A stretch of DNA of 64,000 nt from positions 139,500 to 203,499 of the forward strand of contig BDDD01000722.1 of the NCBI GenBank assembly GCA_001972305.1. Direction: 5' to 3'. A program made the position numbers and the translations under genes. The stretch comes from Cephalotus follicularis (lineage: Eukaryota > Streptophyta > Magnoliopsida > Oxalidales > Cephalotaceae). Shown here piece by piece: positions 9,012 through 20,364 of the stretch (position 1 is the stretch's first letter; each line of letters begins with the position of its first letter). The notes beneath the pieces were generated by a model. That model was not told the origin of the DNA, searched no databases, and saw nothing but the letters and a program-made list of their open reading frames with translations.

Positions 9012-10622
9012 ATTTAAGGCATCTAAAACATTTTTGGGTTCGATATTAGAAATAAAAGCTACATTATCGCAATACTCCCTAAGAGCGGAACGAGTTCTTA
9101 CCCCCTCGGTAGGGTTACCGATTACCTCGTTGTCCTTCACGTACCCTCTTTCTCTTCTTGCGATTGGCTCCTTGGTGACTTGAACTTGTTGAATTTCTTC
9201 TTCATGTTCTACTTCTTCTTCAACTTTGTCAACATCACCATCTTCATTGTTAATGTCCAAGCCTTCCATTTGCTCCAATATACCTACATCATCAACAATA
9301 TCTCCCTTTCTCGGAGCATAATTAGACTCTTCAAATAAGACATGAATTGACTCTTCAATAATCAATGTTCTCTTATTAAACACCCTATATGCCTTAGAAT
9401 TCAAAGAGTAGCCTAGAAATATTCCTTCATCACTTTTGGCATCAAATTTTCCAAGATTATCTTTCCCATTATTTAAAACGAAAACTTTGCAACCAAAAGG
9501 TCTCAAGTGACTAACACTTGGTTTTCTATCATTGAAAAGCTCATATGGGGTTTTCTTTAAAATTGATCTAATCATGACTCTATTTATTATATAACATGCG
9601 GTATTCACGGCCTCCACCCAAAGATATTTAGGTAAATTATTTTCACAAAGCATGGTTCTCCCCATTTCTTCTTGGGTTCTATTCCTCCTTTCAACAACAC
9701 CATTTTGTTGAGGATTTCTAGGAGCCGAGAAGTTATGGTGAATACCTAGTTCATTACAAAAAGTTTCAAAGCCAAGATTTTCAAATTCTTTGCCGTGATC
9801 ACTACGTATGCTAACAATAGATAGACTCTTTTCATTTTGAATACGTCTACCAAAATTAACAAAGGAATCTAAGGCATCACTCTTCAAATCTAAGAATATA
9901 ACCCAAGTAAACCTAGAATAATCATAAACAATAACTAATCCATATTGTTTACCACCAAGACTTAAAATTCTAGTTGGTCCAAACAAATCAATGTGTAGTA
10001 ATTGTAAAATGCGAGTAGTTGAAACAACATTTTTAGCTTTAAAAGATGTTCTTGTTTGTTTGCCTTGTGCACATGCATCACACAAATTATCATTTTCAAA
10101 TTTCATTTTAGGCAAACCAATAACTAAATCTTTTCTAGAAAGTTTGGCAAGGACATACATGCTAGCATGGCCTAACCTTCTATGCCAAAGCCATTTGTCA
10201 TTAGTATTAGCATTAAAACACACATCTTTTGAAAACATTTCTTTTAGATAAACTACATACACATTGCCTTGTCTATGACTAACAAACTTTACAATATTGG
10301 TGCTAATGTCAATTATGTGACGACAAGAGGATTCAAAATTAATTTTATACCCTTTGTCACACAATTGTCTAACACTAAGCAAGTTATGCTTAAGCCCTAC
10401 AACATAAGATACATTTTCAATAAGAGTAGAGAATTTGTTACCAATTGAACCAATGTCACAAATCTTGGCCTTGTTGTTATCCCCGAAGGTGACCTTTCCT
10501 CCATCAACTTCTTTAAGATCGATGAAGAGGCTTTTGTCACCCGTCATGTGCTTTGAGCACCCGCTATCCACATACCACGGTTGCTCCTCTTTGTGGTTTG
10601 CCCGCAAGCATTGTTCCACCTA
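8961..10622 (-). CDS. Element B pol: protease, GAG-pre-integrase and integrase
   Basis: About 552 codons are open immediately after a TAG at 10620-10622. In order: aspartic protease with WYVDSGCSKHMTGD (intact DSG); GAG-pre-integrase with WLWHRRLGHAS and CDACAQGKQT (zinc-binding HHCC); integrase core with LLHIDLFGP, a second Asp in SDHGKEFEN and Glu in NGVVERRNRT, so the D,D,E triad is present; then the integrase C-terminal region and an acidic pre-RT linker. It ends in frame-shifted RNase H sequence after the RT deletion. It overlaps the end of gag by about 55 bp in another frame. The protein could cut and integrate but not reverse-transcribe, so mobility would need enzymes from another element. 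Confidence 0.88.
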
Positions 10623-12354
10623 CAAAAGTGTTGAAAGAATTTGATCTTGGTACCCATTGTTTATTGGGTCCTTTTATGTTACTTTTAGGACTAATAGTTC
10701 CCTTGGGAACCCACACTTGTCTAAAAGTAATTGCATTATAATAAGGTGATGGTCTAGTGTGTGAGTGATGAGAATGTGCAATTCTTCTAAAGCACTTATT
10801 TCTAGTATGTCCCAATTTATTGCAATACGTACAATGAGGTCTTATTCTAGCCTTTTTTAATTTAGCCTTAACCTCTAAAGGGGCATAACCTATACCGGTC
10901 TTATCTAGGTATGACCTTTGACTACCTAGCATCTCTTCTAACTTTTTACTACCTAATGTGAATTTACTAAAAAGATTTCTCTAAATTCACATTCTTTTCT
11001 CTTAGGGTCTCTACTTCCTTTTCTAAGGTAATGTCACTAGGTGAAGTAGGTTTAGCTATGTCATTTTCCTTTTTAGCTAATTCATGTTCTAACATAGCAA
11101 TGTCACTTTTCAAATGCTCATTTTCAACAACTAGTAATTCCTTTTCCTATCCTATACTAGTCATATTTTTCTTAAGTGAAGTGCATTGTGAACATTTTTT
11201 CTTAAACTCTACAAGCAATTCATCAAATGCAAATTGCAATTCACCAAAAGTATAAGAGTCATCTACCTCATTTTCGCTATCCTCTTCATCATCACTCAAG
11301 GCCATAAAGCATAGGTTTGCTACTTGCTCGGTGACTTCATCTTCGGAGGATTCATCATCACTCAGGTGCCAAGCCTTGAGTGCTTTCTTCTTGAATAACT
11401 TCTTTTTCTTCAGTTGTGGGCAATCAACTTTGATATGCCCCAGCTTGTTGCATTCGAAGCATGTGGGAGGATCCATCTTGCTTCCTTCTCCCTTGTTGAA
11501 GTTCTTTCTTTGGAATCTTCTTGCCTTGTTCATCTTTGTGAATTTTGTAAACCGTTTTGCAAAGAGAACATAGTCCTCTTCCTCTAGCTCCTATTCACTT
11601 GACATATCTTCCTTGTGAGTGCTCTTGAGGGCAATGTCTTTTCTTCTCTCCTCTTGTGGCTTTGTCTCCACAAGTTTCGCCGATTCCTTGTTCAACTTAA
11701 CCTCATGAGTCATGAGAGAACCAAGCAATTCTTCAATTTCCATTGTCTTCAAGTCCTTCGATTCCTCAATTGCCGTCACCTTGGGTTCCCACTCATCATT
11801 GAGACACCCTAGCAATTTCATTACAAGTTCGTCCTGCCCAAATACCTTACCAAGACCAAGCAAACCATTAGTAATATCAAGCAACCGATTATGCAAATTT
11901 TTAATCGATTCGTTCGGTTGCATTTTGAACAATTCGTAATCTCTATTTAGCAAGGCAAGTTTGGCATTCTTAAATTGCTCGGTACCCTCGTGGGTAAGAA
12001 TGAGCAATTTCCACACCTCATGTGCGGAAGTCATCTCCTAACGAGATTGTATTAGGTCTTGTCTAAAGATACAAGTAAAATGTTCAAGGCCTTGTTATCT
12101 ATAGTCAATTTTCTAAAGTCCTCTTCATCCCATTCGTCTTCCGGTTTGGAAACGAGTTCATTTTTGTCATTGAGCTTCATAGGGGTGTGAGGGTCATTCT
12201 TAACACTAAGCAAATTCCTAAAGTCTCTAGACTTAAGGTATATCTCCATACGGCTTTTCCAATAAGGAAAATCGTCACCACTAAAGAATGGGACCTTAAA
12301 TTCGGAGACGTCGTCATTGTGTCGGGATTGGTTGTTCATGCTAGTAGCGGCCAT
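10564..12354 (-). pseudogene. Element B gag, broken by three stops and two frameshifts
   Basis: Starts at ATG 12354 (MAATSMNNQSRH). The N-terminal part has the copia gag signature (VPFFSGDDFPYWKSRM), interrupted by a stop at 12052 and a one-base shift. The UBN2 region follows (NRDYELFKMQPNESI, VTAIEESKDL) to a TAG at 11591, then the main knuckle (CFECNKLGHIKVDC) and acidic coiled coil to a TAG at 11147, a shift near 10985, and a second knuckle (CTYCNKLGHTRNKC) before the end at 10564. Gag forms the RNA-packaging particle. Single-base lesions in otherwise well-kept sequence suggest recent decay. Unlike element A's gag, only one C-terminal knuckle is present. Confidence 0.87.
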
Positions 12355-12392
12355 GATCTAAACTCAAGATGTTAATCTTTAAAAAGAGTTAA

Positions 12393-12407
12393 CCCACTCT
12401 GATACCA
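12393..12407 (-). other. Element B primer binding site
   Basis: Minus-strand TGGTATCAGAGTGGG, separated by ATT from the LTR end. The first 11 bases match the complement of the plant initiator tRNA-Met 3' end (TGGTATCAGAGC). It primes first-strand synthesis. Confidence 0.9.
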
Positions 12408-12409
12408 AT

Positions 12410-13670
12410 TGTGGAAGTCTAGAGGGGGGGTGAATAGACTTATAAATATTTATCTAGCAAATATACCACCAATAAAATTAATTACTCAAACACACAAGCG
12501 GAAAGTAAGGAGTTTAGGGTTTAGAGATTGCAAACGGATATATAGTGGTTCGGCAAACCGCCTACGTCCACTCCCCAAGGCCTCCCCTTGAGTATTCACT
12601 AGGTATGCCCCAATCCGGGCTTGGAACTCCAACCGAGCTCCAACACTTTCGCTCCAACCAAGCGAATTACAACTTTGCTCCAACCGAGCAATACAAGAGA
12701 CAACCTCTCTTGTATGAGTGAAAGTAGTAGTTTAAGTGTTTACAAATTCGTAGCGAATTTGTTTACAATGAAGCACAATTTATACAAAGCTACAAGTGTG
12801 TTTGTAATGTAAGAATAAAGCTTTGTAAATGTAGGTGATTGCTTTGGATTGATCTCTTTTGATTGTGTGAATGCTTAGTATTGACTTGAGATAGCTTGAG
12901 AGAATGTGTAACTTGAAAGCTTGATCACTTGTGTAAGAGGTCCAATTTTCCTCTTATAGTTGAGCCTCCAACGGATCTATTTTTAACTGTCTGATACAAA
13001 TCCAGTCGGCTGGATTTGGACGGCAGTCGGCTGATTTGATGGCGCGTTTATTTGAATATAGCCGTTGGGAGTGGGCAGTCGGCTGGATCCTGTAGCCAGT
13101 CGACTGGTTGTGCTGGCAGTCGACTGGATCCCTGTTCCAGTCGGCTGTTGAGGCAAAATTGGAGATTACAAATGCTACTGCCTGGAATTACATAATTGAA
13201 GGCAGTCGGCTGGATTCCCTGGCAGTCGACTGGACCCCCTGGCAGTCGACTGGTCCCCTGCTTCAGTCGGCTGGATTGGGTGTAAAATGTTACAGAAGCT
13301 ACTGCCTGACTTTCTGCCCATGGCAGTCGACTGATGCCCAGTGGCAGTCGACTGGAATTTCCTGGCAGTCGACTGAACCCCTGTGGCAGTCGACTGGATT
13401 GTTGTTTCTGCAGATTTTGAGTTTGGTTGAAGATGCAGTCGACTACATAGCCTTTGGGAGTCGAATCCTATCCTTGGCAGTCGACTGGATTTCTCTCCAG
13501 TCGGCTGGAATTGCCTGTATCTGCATAAACATTCTTGGCACAACTTTGGACAAAGAATCAAGTGAGTAAATGCATTTATAACTTAAAGAATTATGCATAC
13601 AAGTAATCTATGTTGTTAATCATCAAAATAACTTATGGTAAACATTTAATCGGGGTGGCAAAGGCCAACA
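12410..13670 (-). repeat. Element B 5' LTR
   Basis: 1261 bp, paired with 5271-6534. Minus-strand TGTTGGCC at 13670 and CTTCCACA at 12410. The palindrome quartets lie at 13076-13507 and the promoter block at about 12526-12571 (GTGGACGTAGGC, GAACCACTATATATC). Confidence 0.92.
12526..12571 (-). promoter_or_regulatory. Putative core promoter of element B
   Basis: The same ordered block as at 4245-4300: GTGGACGTAGGCGG, then GCCGAACCACTATATATC and GTTTGCAATCTC. It is about 1.1 kb into the 1.26-kb LTR, which fits an R/U5 boundary. Inferred, not shown. Confidence 0.5.
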
Positions 13671-14177
13671 CTTATCTTCTATATTAGCTGATAGGGATCC
13701 CTGTAATTTAGGCTAACTCCCCGACCTTATTCCGTAAATGAGGAGGAGACCTTCTGTCAGTGATCTACTGAGGAAAGGAACTGCTGTGAGGCTAGTGAGA
13801 GTCAGTCCCTGGCTTCAAAGTCTTCACAGTCCATAGACTTACACTCGAAGTGAATGGCCTTCTGTTTTTATAGTCGGGAATGTCCTCGGCAATGTGTTTC
13901 AGTAGGTGTCCTCGGACCTGACGCCGAGGAGGATGGAAATTGTATGGCAATTACTGGACTGGTCCTCGGCACTTGTGTCGAGAAAAATGGCCTTTGTACT
14001 GTAACCACTGGGTGTGTCCTCGGCACTTATGCTGAGGAGGAGTCCTCCTAATATTGTTGCTTTCTTGACTAACGAACTTCCTTTGCTTCTGTTTCATCAA
14101 TTGTTGAATCACTTGGACACCTGGTAGTGCTTGGATGAGGACACGCGTTGTTTTTTATTTAACTTAATTTTTCCCCA
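13671..14177. mobile_element. LTR-like sequence, right half
   Basis: Continuation of 4830-5270 beyond element B. It has repeated CCTCGG/CGAGGA words and several short related blocks (TGTCCTCGGCACTT...GAGGAGG at 13905-14045). It ends at TTTTTCCCCA before a sharp change to AT-rich sequence at 14178. Confidence 0.45.
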
Positions 14178-14326
14178 TATCAAATAGAGTTGTTGAATAT
14201 ATATACACATGTTATATTTTGTCTAAATTTAAAGAATATATTATTTATATTTATAATTATTTCATAAGAAGTGATATCAGTTTAGTGGTAAGAGTATTCA
14301 ATTTAAACCTTTCAAATCCTACTAAC

Positions 14327-14550
14327 AAAATTTCAAAAAATAAATTACACAATTAAAAAAAACGATTTGACCTTGATCTGGTTTGATCGGTCTTTAACCG
14401 ATTCTTGACCATTACGGGATTCAAGTGTTACCCGGACCCAAAATTTCAAAAAAATTTACACATTAAAAAAAACGTTTGACTCTGATCCTGTTTGATCGGT
14501 CTTTAACCGGTTCTTGATCATTACGGGATTAAAGTGTTACCCGGACCGGG
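14327..14550. repeat. Direct tandem duplication of about 113 bp
   Basis: Two adjacent similar blocks (14327-14439 and 14440-14550) share TTTGATCGGTCTTTAACCG, TCTTGA.CATTACGGGATT and AGTGTTACCCGGACC. It lies just left of the CACTA-like sequence. No coding content. Confidence 0.75.
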
Positions 14551-14559
14551 AATATAAAG

Positions 14560-14830
14560 GTATTTTTGTGACGTCATTTTTGTCACTAATAAGAATATTA
14601 ACAGTGACAAATGTTGTAGTCACGGTTGTTATAAACTTCAAGGACACAAATTTTTATACTAAAACGAAGATATATAGTGACGATTTTTATTATATTGTCA
14701 CTGAAAGTTGCATTTTGTTTGTGGCAACCTAGTGACGCACCAAATATCGTCACTAAAACTATTAGTGATGATTTTTTATACTTTTAGTGACAATTTTTAC
14801 CGTCACAAAAAACCAAATTTCTTGTACTGA
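14560..14830. mobile_element. CACTA-like (En/Spm) transposon end
   Basis: Many short subterminal repeats in both orientations (TAGTGACGA, CGTCACTAAAA, AGTGACAATTTTTACCGTCAC) and an end reading, on the minus strand, CAGTACAAGAAATTTGG, one base from the common plant CACTA terminus CACTACAAGAAA. No transposase and no clear second end, so this is a fragment or short non-autonomous copy. Confidence 0.5.
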
Positions 14831-16574
14831 ACAATAAGATCCTTTCTAGAAGTGTAATTAAAGACAACTCCGGTAATCAATGAGCCAAAACCCTCCTAGA
14901 ACTCTAACAAAAGGAAAAATCTCTCGATTGGTGCATAATACGATGTCAGCCATGATTCAATAAGGTAACCCTACAAAGTATCTATAAATATGACCTTAAT
15001 TTACAAACACCATTGGGGATTTCGGTGACTCTTCAGCAAATCCTATATTCTCTTGAGTCAGATATTCTTTTTTTCTTCCTTATGTTGACTCAAGCATTAG
15101 AGGATGTTCTCGGAGTTCACATCCAGTTACTTTTCTTGTTTCAACGTGTCTTGCAGATCAAAGAAGCGAAGATTTTCATTTGCAGATCCTGTGTTGATCA
15201 AGCTACCGATTTCTTGCATCAACATATATATATCCGATTGATTTAAAATTTGAGATACATTATATATATGTTTATAACATCAAATCCAACGATTGGTTAA
15301 CAAAAAATAAATCATACAAAAAAATTATTAAAAGATATAATAGGAAGATGTAAGTTTAGGGGCATAAGGTAACCCTCGGATTAAATTGATTTCTACGGGT
15401 ATTTTAGTTTTAGAAACTCAAACCGATCCGAAAATTACGAGTATTTTAACATTTAAAAAATCTGATTTCAGTTTGAGATTTGGAAAATGAAAAATTTATA
15501 CCCATATCCTAACTTTAGTGAAATTCTTGTGTGTACTCAGCGTATAGTCCACGTAGTACCCTAAACCAACAACATAAAGCCATAGAAATATAATTAATGA
15601 CATTTGTCTTTAATTCATCTAATAACCATCATTAATTATGTTTACGTATATGAATATTATTGACTAAGTGTATAATCACGTGATACACTGAATGTATGTA
15701 TACAATAATTTCTCATAATTTTAACATAATAAATCAATAAAAAAAAATCCTTAATGAACAACCCCACTTTCTTTCTCATTTACTACAAAGAGTAAAAACT
15801 GGATCGTTGTTACAAGAAAGAATTGGCAATGGTAGGAACCATTTACTACCTCGCCTACCCAGACTGAGTTTGTAGTTGAAGTACGTCATGCACGTGTCGT
15901 CGAGCTGCTCATGCATTCGACCAAATGTCATTAAAGATATACGTAGGTCGGCACCGTTTCAGACAAATGTCATTCAAGATGTATGATGGGCCCGGTATGG
16001 TAATAGTAAATTTTGATGAGAGGATCAATCAAACATGTATGGTTTAATTAGGCATAGTAGAAGTAAAGTATTATAATATATTCACAAACATTAATTTACA
16101 TAGAAAAGTTATGGATGAATAAAAAATAATCAGGATAAAACCCATATGTAATAAAATTTTAATATTTAGTTTTCTTTAAACACTTTTAGGCACAACAATC
16201 CAATTAATGGGCATAATTAGTTGATCCCGTTGGTTAGCTTTGCTAGTGGTATACTTTAAAATTGTCAGCGATTATTCAAAGCAAAGGTGAATGGCAGGTA
16301 AAAATAGCATTAGACAACAAATCAAGATGTATAACAAACGTTGTTGGCAGCATATGACAACCGCTACCTATATCCGAAGAAAGAAGTAAATGCAATTTAA
16401 GAGCATAGATTAGCACACATGAGTAGATAACAATATTTATTATTCTCCACTCCCTATCACTATACACTATGCAACTATGGTTACTATAAGTTGCCCTCTA
16501 TAGCAAACACAACTGCACAAACAAATTCCCATCCTCCTTGTATTAGCTAGTTAACTATTCTACTATCGCTAAAA
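14831..16574. other. Non-coding region upstream of the acyltransferase-like gene
   Basis: No convincing gene. At about 15000-15220 a block (TCGGTGACTC, GAAGCGAAGATTTTCATTTG, TCAAGCTACCGATTTCTTGC) resembles LTR-end sequence of gypsy elements, weakly. The rest is AT-rich; the last few hundred bases should hold the promoter of the downstream gene, but I cannot place a TATA box with confidence. Confidence 0.45.
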
Positions 16575-18900
16575 ATGTCTAACCAACAAGCCATTGAGCT
16601 CAATGGCCGACCAGTGGGTGGCACTGAGTATAGTTGGTGCCGAGCCGTGGTGGGTGGCACCGGCATTGCTGTCGTTGCTCTCCAAACGTCCAAAAACCCG
16701 GACACTTCAAATTTCCAAAATGCCCTTCACAAACTCCAAACTACCCACCCCCTCCTTAGGTCTAGGCTACACTCAAACCCTAGTGCAACAGACACTTTTT
16801 CCTTCGTCACATCTCAGTTCCCTGTAGTTCAAGTTAAAACATTCAATTCCTCGTTAACTTTCGACATTTTTGATGATTTTCTAAACTCTAAAAACCAATC
16901 CGTTTCACCTTTACACTTAATCCTAGAGCACGAACTTAACAATAACGCATGGTGTATTCCTAACCGATCATGCGATAGGATTAACATGTTCTTTGCAAGC
17001 GTTTATGCGTTACCAAATGCGAAGTGGGTTGTCGTGCTAAGGCTACATGTGGCAGCATGTGACCGTACCACGGCTGTGTCTCTGCTAAGAGAACTGCTGG
17101 TGTTGGTGGGTGATGAAGAGAGAGGAGGGATACAAAAGGAAATAGGGAGCAAAGGGGATGTTAGTTTAGGAATAGAAGATCTCATACCAAGAGGCAAGTC
17201 GAAGAAGAGTTTGTGGACACGTGGGGTTGACATGCTCTCTTACTCCGTCAATTCACTAAGGTTAACAAACTTGAAATTCAATGATGCAAGGTCACCTAGA
17301 TCATCTCAGGTGGTGAGGTTGCAAATGAACCGAGATGATACTGAGAAGATCCTTACTGTAAGTTCATTATTCATGCATGGAAACTTCTTCTAATTTTCAT
17401 GTTTTTACATTTGCCGTTTTCCTTATTTTTTTTTCCAATGAAGTTTAGTAGGATTTAGATAAACTATATTTTAAGTTATTGAAATTAGAGACTTTAAAAA
17501 TTTTAACCAAAGCTTCGAATTTTTGGACTCCTACAGAAAAATTATCAAAATAAACTATATTTTAATGTTTTGGTCGATAGATTATAGCTGGTGTACAACT
17601 TATTAGTGTTTATATACTTCTTTCAAGTGTTTATTTAACAAAACATTAAAAAATAGTAAAAGCCGAAATGGACGTTGTCTCGCCTTGTCGGGACCCCAAT
17701 TCTGACACTGAATCCAAAATTGGGGTATTTCATAATATTTGCCTAATTTGTATTTAACAAAGAGAATTTTTTGAAGTGAGCCCTGATGTGAATGAGAAAT
17801 GGTAGCAAGTGGTCAAATATCTAACACGTACGCAACCTCTGACGTCAGGCTTGCAAGTCAAGAGGCATTAAATTATGCAGTGCACTGGCAGCTGCTGGAT
17901 TGATTGCAACGCATGGCTCCAAATGTCAATCCAAGAAGTATGGAGTCGTGACCCTCATTGACTGCCGTTCCCTTCTGGAACCACCTCTTTCTACTCATCA
18001 TTTTGGTAAGCCAAGTCCATGACCATGCATGCATGCATGTGATCTCCATATTCAAATAATATAATGTCCCCTCTAATGGGAATGGCTTTGGTACGTTAAC
18101 TTCTAATATGCAACATCGTTGAAGAAGTCAAGAAATTTATATTATATTATCCACAATGTCTACGATTTCAACTCCACTATATCTGGAACAAATTTAATGC
18201 TCCTTTCAAGACCATAATACAGTATTTTTCTATTAAAGGCAAAAGAAGACATTTAATTATTGTTTCAAATCCTATCTGCCATTCTTTTTGGCTGGTCTAG
18301 ATTTGGTATCTCTTTTAAATGCATCCAACAGCCACTCCCAATATATGTGAAATTAATAAAACATACACCTACCATTATTTCCACAAATTAATTATGCCTT
18401 ATCTCCGATGAATGAAGAATTTTTATCATATTGACCAAATTATCCTCTGATATTCAGGATTTTATCACTCGGCCATTCTCAACACACATGTCATGAAAGG
18501 AGGAGAAAATCTATGGGATCTGGCCCAAAAAATGTACTTGGCATTTGCAAACTATAAGAAATGCAACAGGCATTTCTCGGACATGGCGGACCTTAACTTC
18601 CTCATGTGCAAGGCCATCGAAAATCCCGGTTTAACCTTATCGTCGTCTTTGAGGACATCATTCATGTCAGTGTTCGAGGACACTGTGATTGACACTTCTA
18701 GTGAAATGCAACGAAAAGTTGGGCTAGAAGACTACATGGGGTGCGCTTCGGTTCATGGTATTGGACCCTCTATTGCTGTATTTGACACAGTACGCGATGG
18801 AAGGTTGGATTGTGCATGCGTATATCCGGCACCATTGCATTCAAGGGAGCAAATGGTAAAGCTGGTTGATAATATGAAGACTGTTCTTATTGGAGAGTGA
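16575..18900 (+). CDS. Acyltransferase-like (condensation-domain) protein, three exons, intact
   Basis: Exons 16575-17357, 17849-18005 and 18458-18900 join in phase to 460 codons. Introns have GT/AG ends (donors GTAAGT and GTAAGC; acceptors GACGTCAG and ATATTCAG). Start MSNQQAIELNGRPVGG; end at TGA 18898-18900. The protein resembles a plant family annotated as condensation or alcohol-acetyltransferase-like, distantly related to BAHD and chloramphenicol acetyltransferases: N-terminal RPVGGTEYSW, an early HPLLRSRLH, the position of the usual HHxxxDG as LRLHVAACDRTTA, and C-terminal SVHGIGPSIAVFDTVRDGRL. The second, catalytic His is Val and the Gly is Arg, so normal HxxxD chemistry is doubtful. 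Substrate unknown. No signal peptide or membrane segment, so probably cytosolic. No frame lesion is visible; it seems the only intact host gene here. Confidence 0.87.
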
Positions 18901-19204
18901 GAGTTAGATCGGTTCTTTATTTTTGCACTAGATGAAAGTTATGCCATCTAGCTGGGCTTATATATCCAAGTCACTATTATTTGAATAATTTGGGCTCGTC
19001 CATTTTTACTTTTCCCCTTGAGATATGTCTCAAAATTAATACCCAGATTCGACTTTGTGGCCAGTTGGGGAGCGTGTTTGAATGATCATTTTAAAAATAG
19101 TTTTTTAAATCCGATTTATGAAAAAATAAATTTGATAAAATCTATGAAAAAGGCAAAGATAGTTACAAAAAAAACAGCAAAAGCTCCGATTAAAAACCGA
19201 TAAT

Positions 19205-19312
19205 TTTGTAGTTGAATTAGCATCACTCTACTCAAATGAGTGAAAGGTCTCGGATTCAATTAACCCATGAGTTAAATCCTTGATTCCTCCAACTATATCA
19301 AAAAAAAAAAAA
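19205..19312 (+). mobile_element. SINE-like sequence
   Basis: A short unit with tRNA-like internal promoter traces (about TAGTTGAATTAG, then GGTCTCGGATTCAA as a B-box-like word), followed by an A-rich tail at about 19298-19312. Length and tail fit a tRNA-derived SINE. Target duplication not identified. Confidence 0.4.
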
Positions 19313-19429
19313 AGCTTTAACCAAAAGCGCTAAAAGCTTTAAAGTAGAGTTATTAACTTTTTATAAAGTTTTTCCAAAAGGATTATCCCACGAATGAAAA
19401 CAGTTTTATGAGTCTAATGAGTTGGTTAA

Positions 19430-19710
19430 TTGGACCGACGACATCATCATGGTTTTGGACCATCGATTGCACACGATACGTGATGGAAGGTTGGATATAT
19501 CCGACACCAGGGCAAATGGTAAAGCTGGTTCATAATATGAAGACTATTTTATTGGAGAGTGGAGCGATTTTTGGTTGGGTACACGGTCCACTGTGGAAAC
19601 ACCCTATCTCTCTAGAATAGAATAATATTTTTAAAAGAAGAGTGTGTTCATAGTGGACCTTGTTCCCACCAAGGAATTTTTCTAGAGAGTGAGAGTTAGA
19701 TCAGTTCTTG
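19430..19710 (+). pseudogene. Truncated duplicate of the acyltransferase gene's 3' end
   Basis: Resembles the last part of exon 3: TGATGGAAGGTTGGAT, ATATCCG.CACC, GCAAATGGTAAAGCTGGTT.ATAATATGAAGACT and TTGGAGAGTG, then the gene's 3' flank GAGTTAGATC.GTTCTT. Compared with 18760-18920 it has several small deletions (between GGTTGGAT and ATATCCG, and before GCAAATGG) and a 123-bp insertion at 19562-19684. It begins near TGGTTTTGGACCATCGATTG. No reading frame is kept. It appears to be a local partial duplication about 670 bp downstream of the source. Confidence 0.8.
19562..19684. mobile_element. MITE inside the duplicate
   Basis: A 123-bp insertion absent from the parent sequence. Its ends are imperfect inverted repeats of about 30 bp (ACGGTCCACTGTGGAAAC on the left; AAGGTCCACTATGAACAC when the right end is reversed). 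The flanking word GAGAGTG (19555-19561 and 19685-19691, 7 bases, 8 with one mismatch) is a candidate target duplication, which would suggest a hAT-type MITE. Confidence 0.6.
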
Positions 19711-20315
19711 TTGACACATGAAATATACAATCTTAATGTCATTAAGACCATAAGGAATTAAAAGTATATTGGTCGTTTCATTATTATGAATTCAGGTCTT
19801 GTTTTTAGTAGTCATGTAAAATAATCCAAGTATGGTGAGCGAGTTAACCAAGTTCTTCACCCTTTGAAGGTGACCGAGTTATTTATACAAATTGGAGATG
19901 GTTTTTTGAATCAAAGATGGTTACATCAAGAGTTTGAGGCATTAGATAAGATTATGTCTATAGAGTTACATTGAAAGAGGTTCCTGACCAATATCACAAA
20001 TGTGATTTCTATAATTTCATTATCTTTTTATCAATTCTTGTCTTGCAATTATCATTTCATAGGAGTAGTGTGCAATTGTTGGAATTCCATCAAGTATATT
20101 TCCACTTCTATTTCCATTGATCCGTTGACACATCCTTTCATTTTTTCCACAACAATTTCTACCTGTTGATACCGAGTATCAGAAGTGTAGAAGCGAGGGA
20201 AGATTATGGTCTTCTGCACTTCGCTCGATTTGTGTACATATATCTTAAGATTATTACTCCTTGGCACACCTGCATTCCTAGACCGTTTCTAGAAGTTGAT
20301 TTTTCCAAAAAAAAC
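19711..20315 (+). other. LTR-like sequence before the copia relic
   Basis: Begins TGTTGACACATG and ends ...AAACA just before a primer-site-like TTTGGCATGCCCGGTGGGAC, and is about 605 bp long, so position and length fit a 5' LTR. It shows no visible similarity to the 3' LTR at 25957-26580, so either it belongs to another element or the pair has diverged beyond recognition. Confidence 0.35.
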
Positions 20316-20364
20316 AATTTGGCATGCCCGGTGGGACAAACTGGGATTTTGTTGTCAAAATGGT

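Larger units (their letters stand above)
5271..13670 (-). mobile_element. Element B: Sirevirus-type copia retrotransposon, 8.4 kb, RT-deleted
   Basis: A complete insertion: perfect 5-bp duplication CTTAT at 5266-5270 and 13671-13675, LTRs beginning TGTTGG and ending CA on the minus strand, PBS matching initiator tRNA-Met, and a polypurine tract ending at the 3' LTR. Internal order on the minus strand: gag (broken), protease, GAG-pre-integrase, integrase, RNase H tail, extra ORF, multiple polypurine tracts. The whole reverse transcriptase is missing. By eye the two LTRs (1264 and 1261 bp) differ at roughly 25-30 positions, about 2 percent, so the insertion is moderately recent. The gag stops and the RT loss make it non-autonomous, yet integrase and the extra ORF are nearly clean. 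Confidence 0.93.

Noticed and set aside
16276..16467. 63-codon minus-strand frame upstream of the acyltransferase-like gene
   Set aside because: No recognisable domain or supporting context; consistent with chance in AT-rich sequence.
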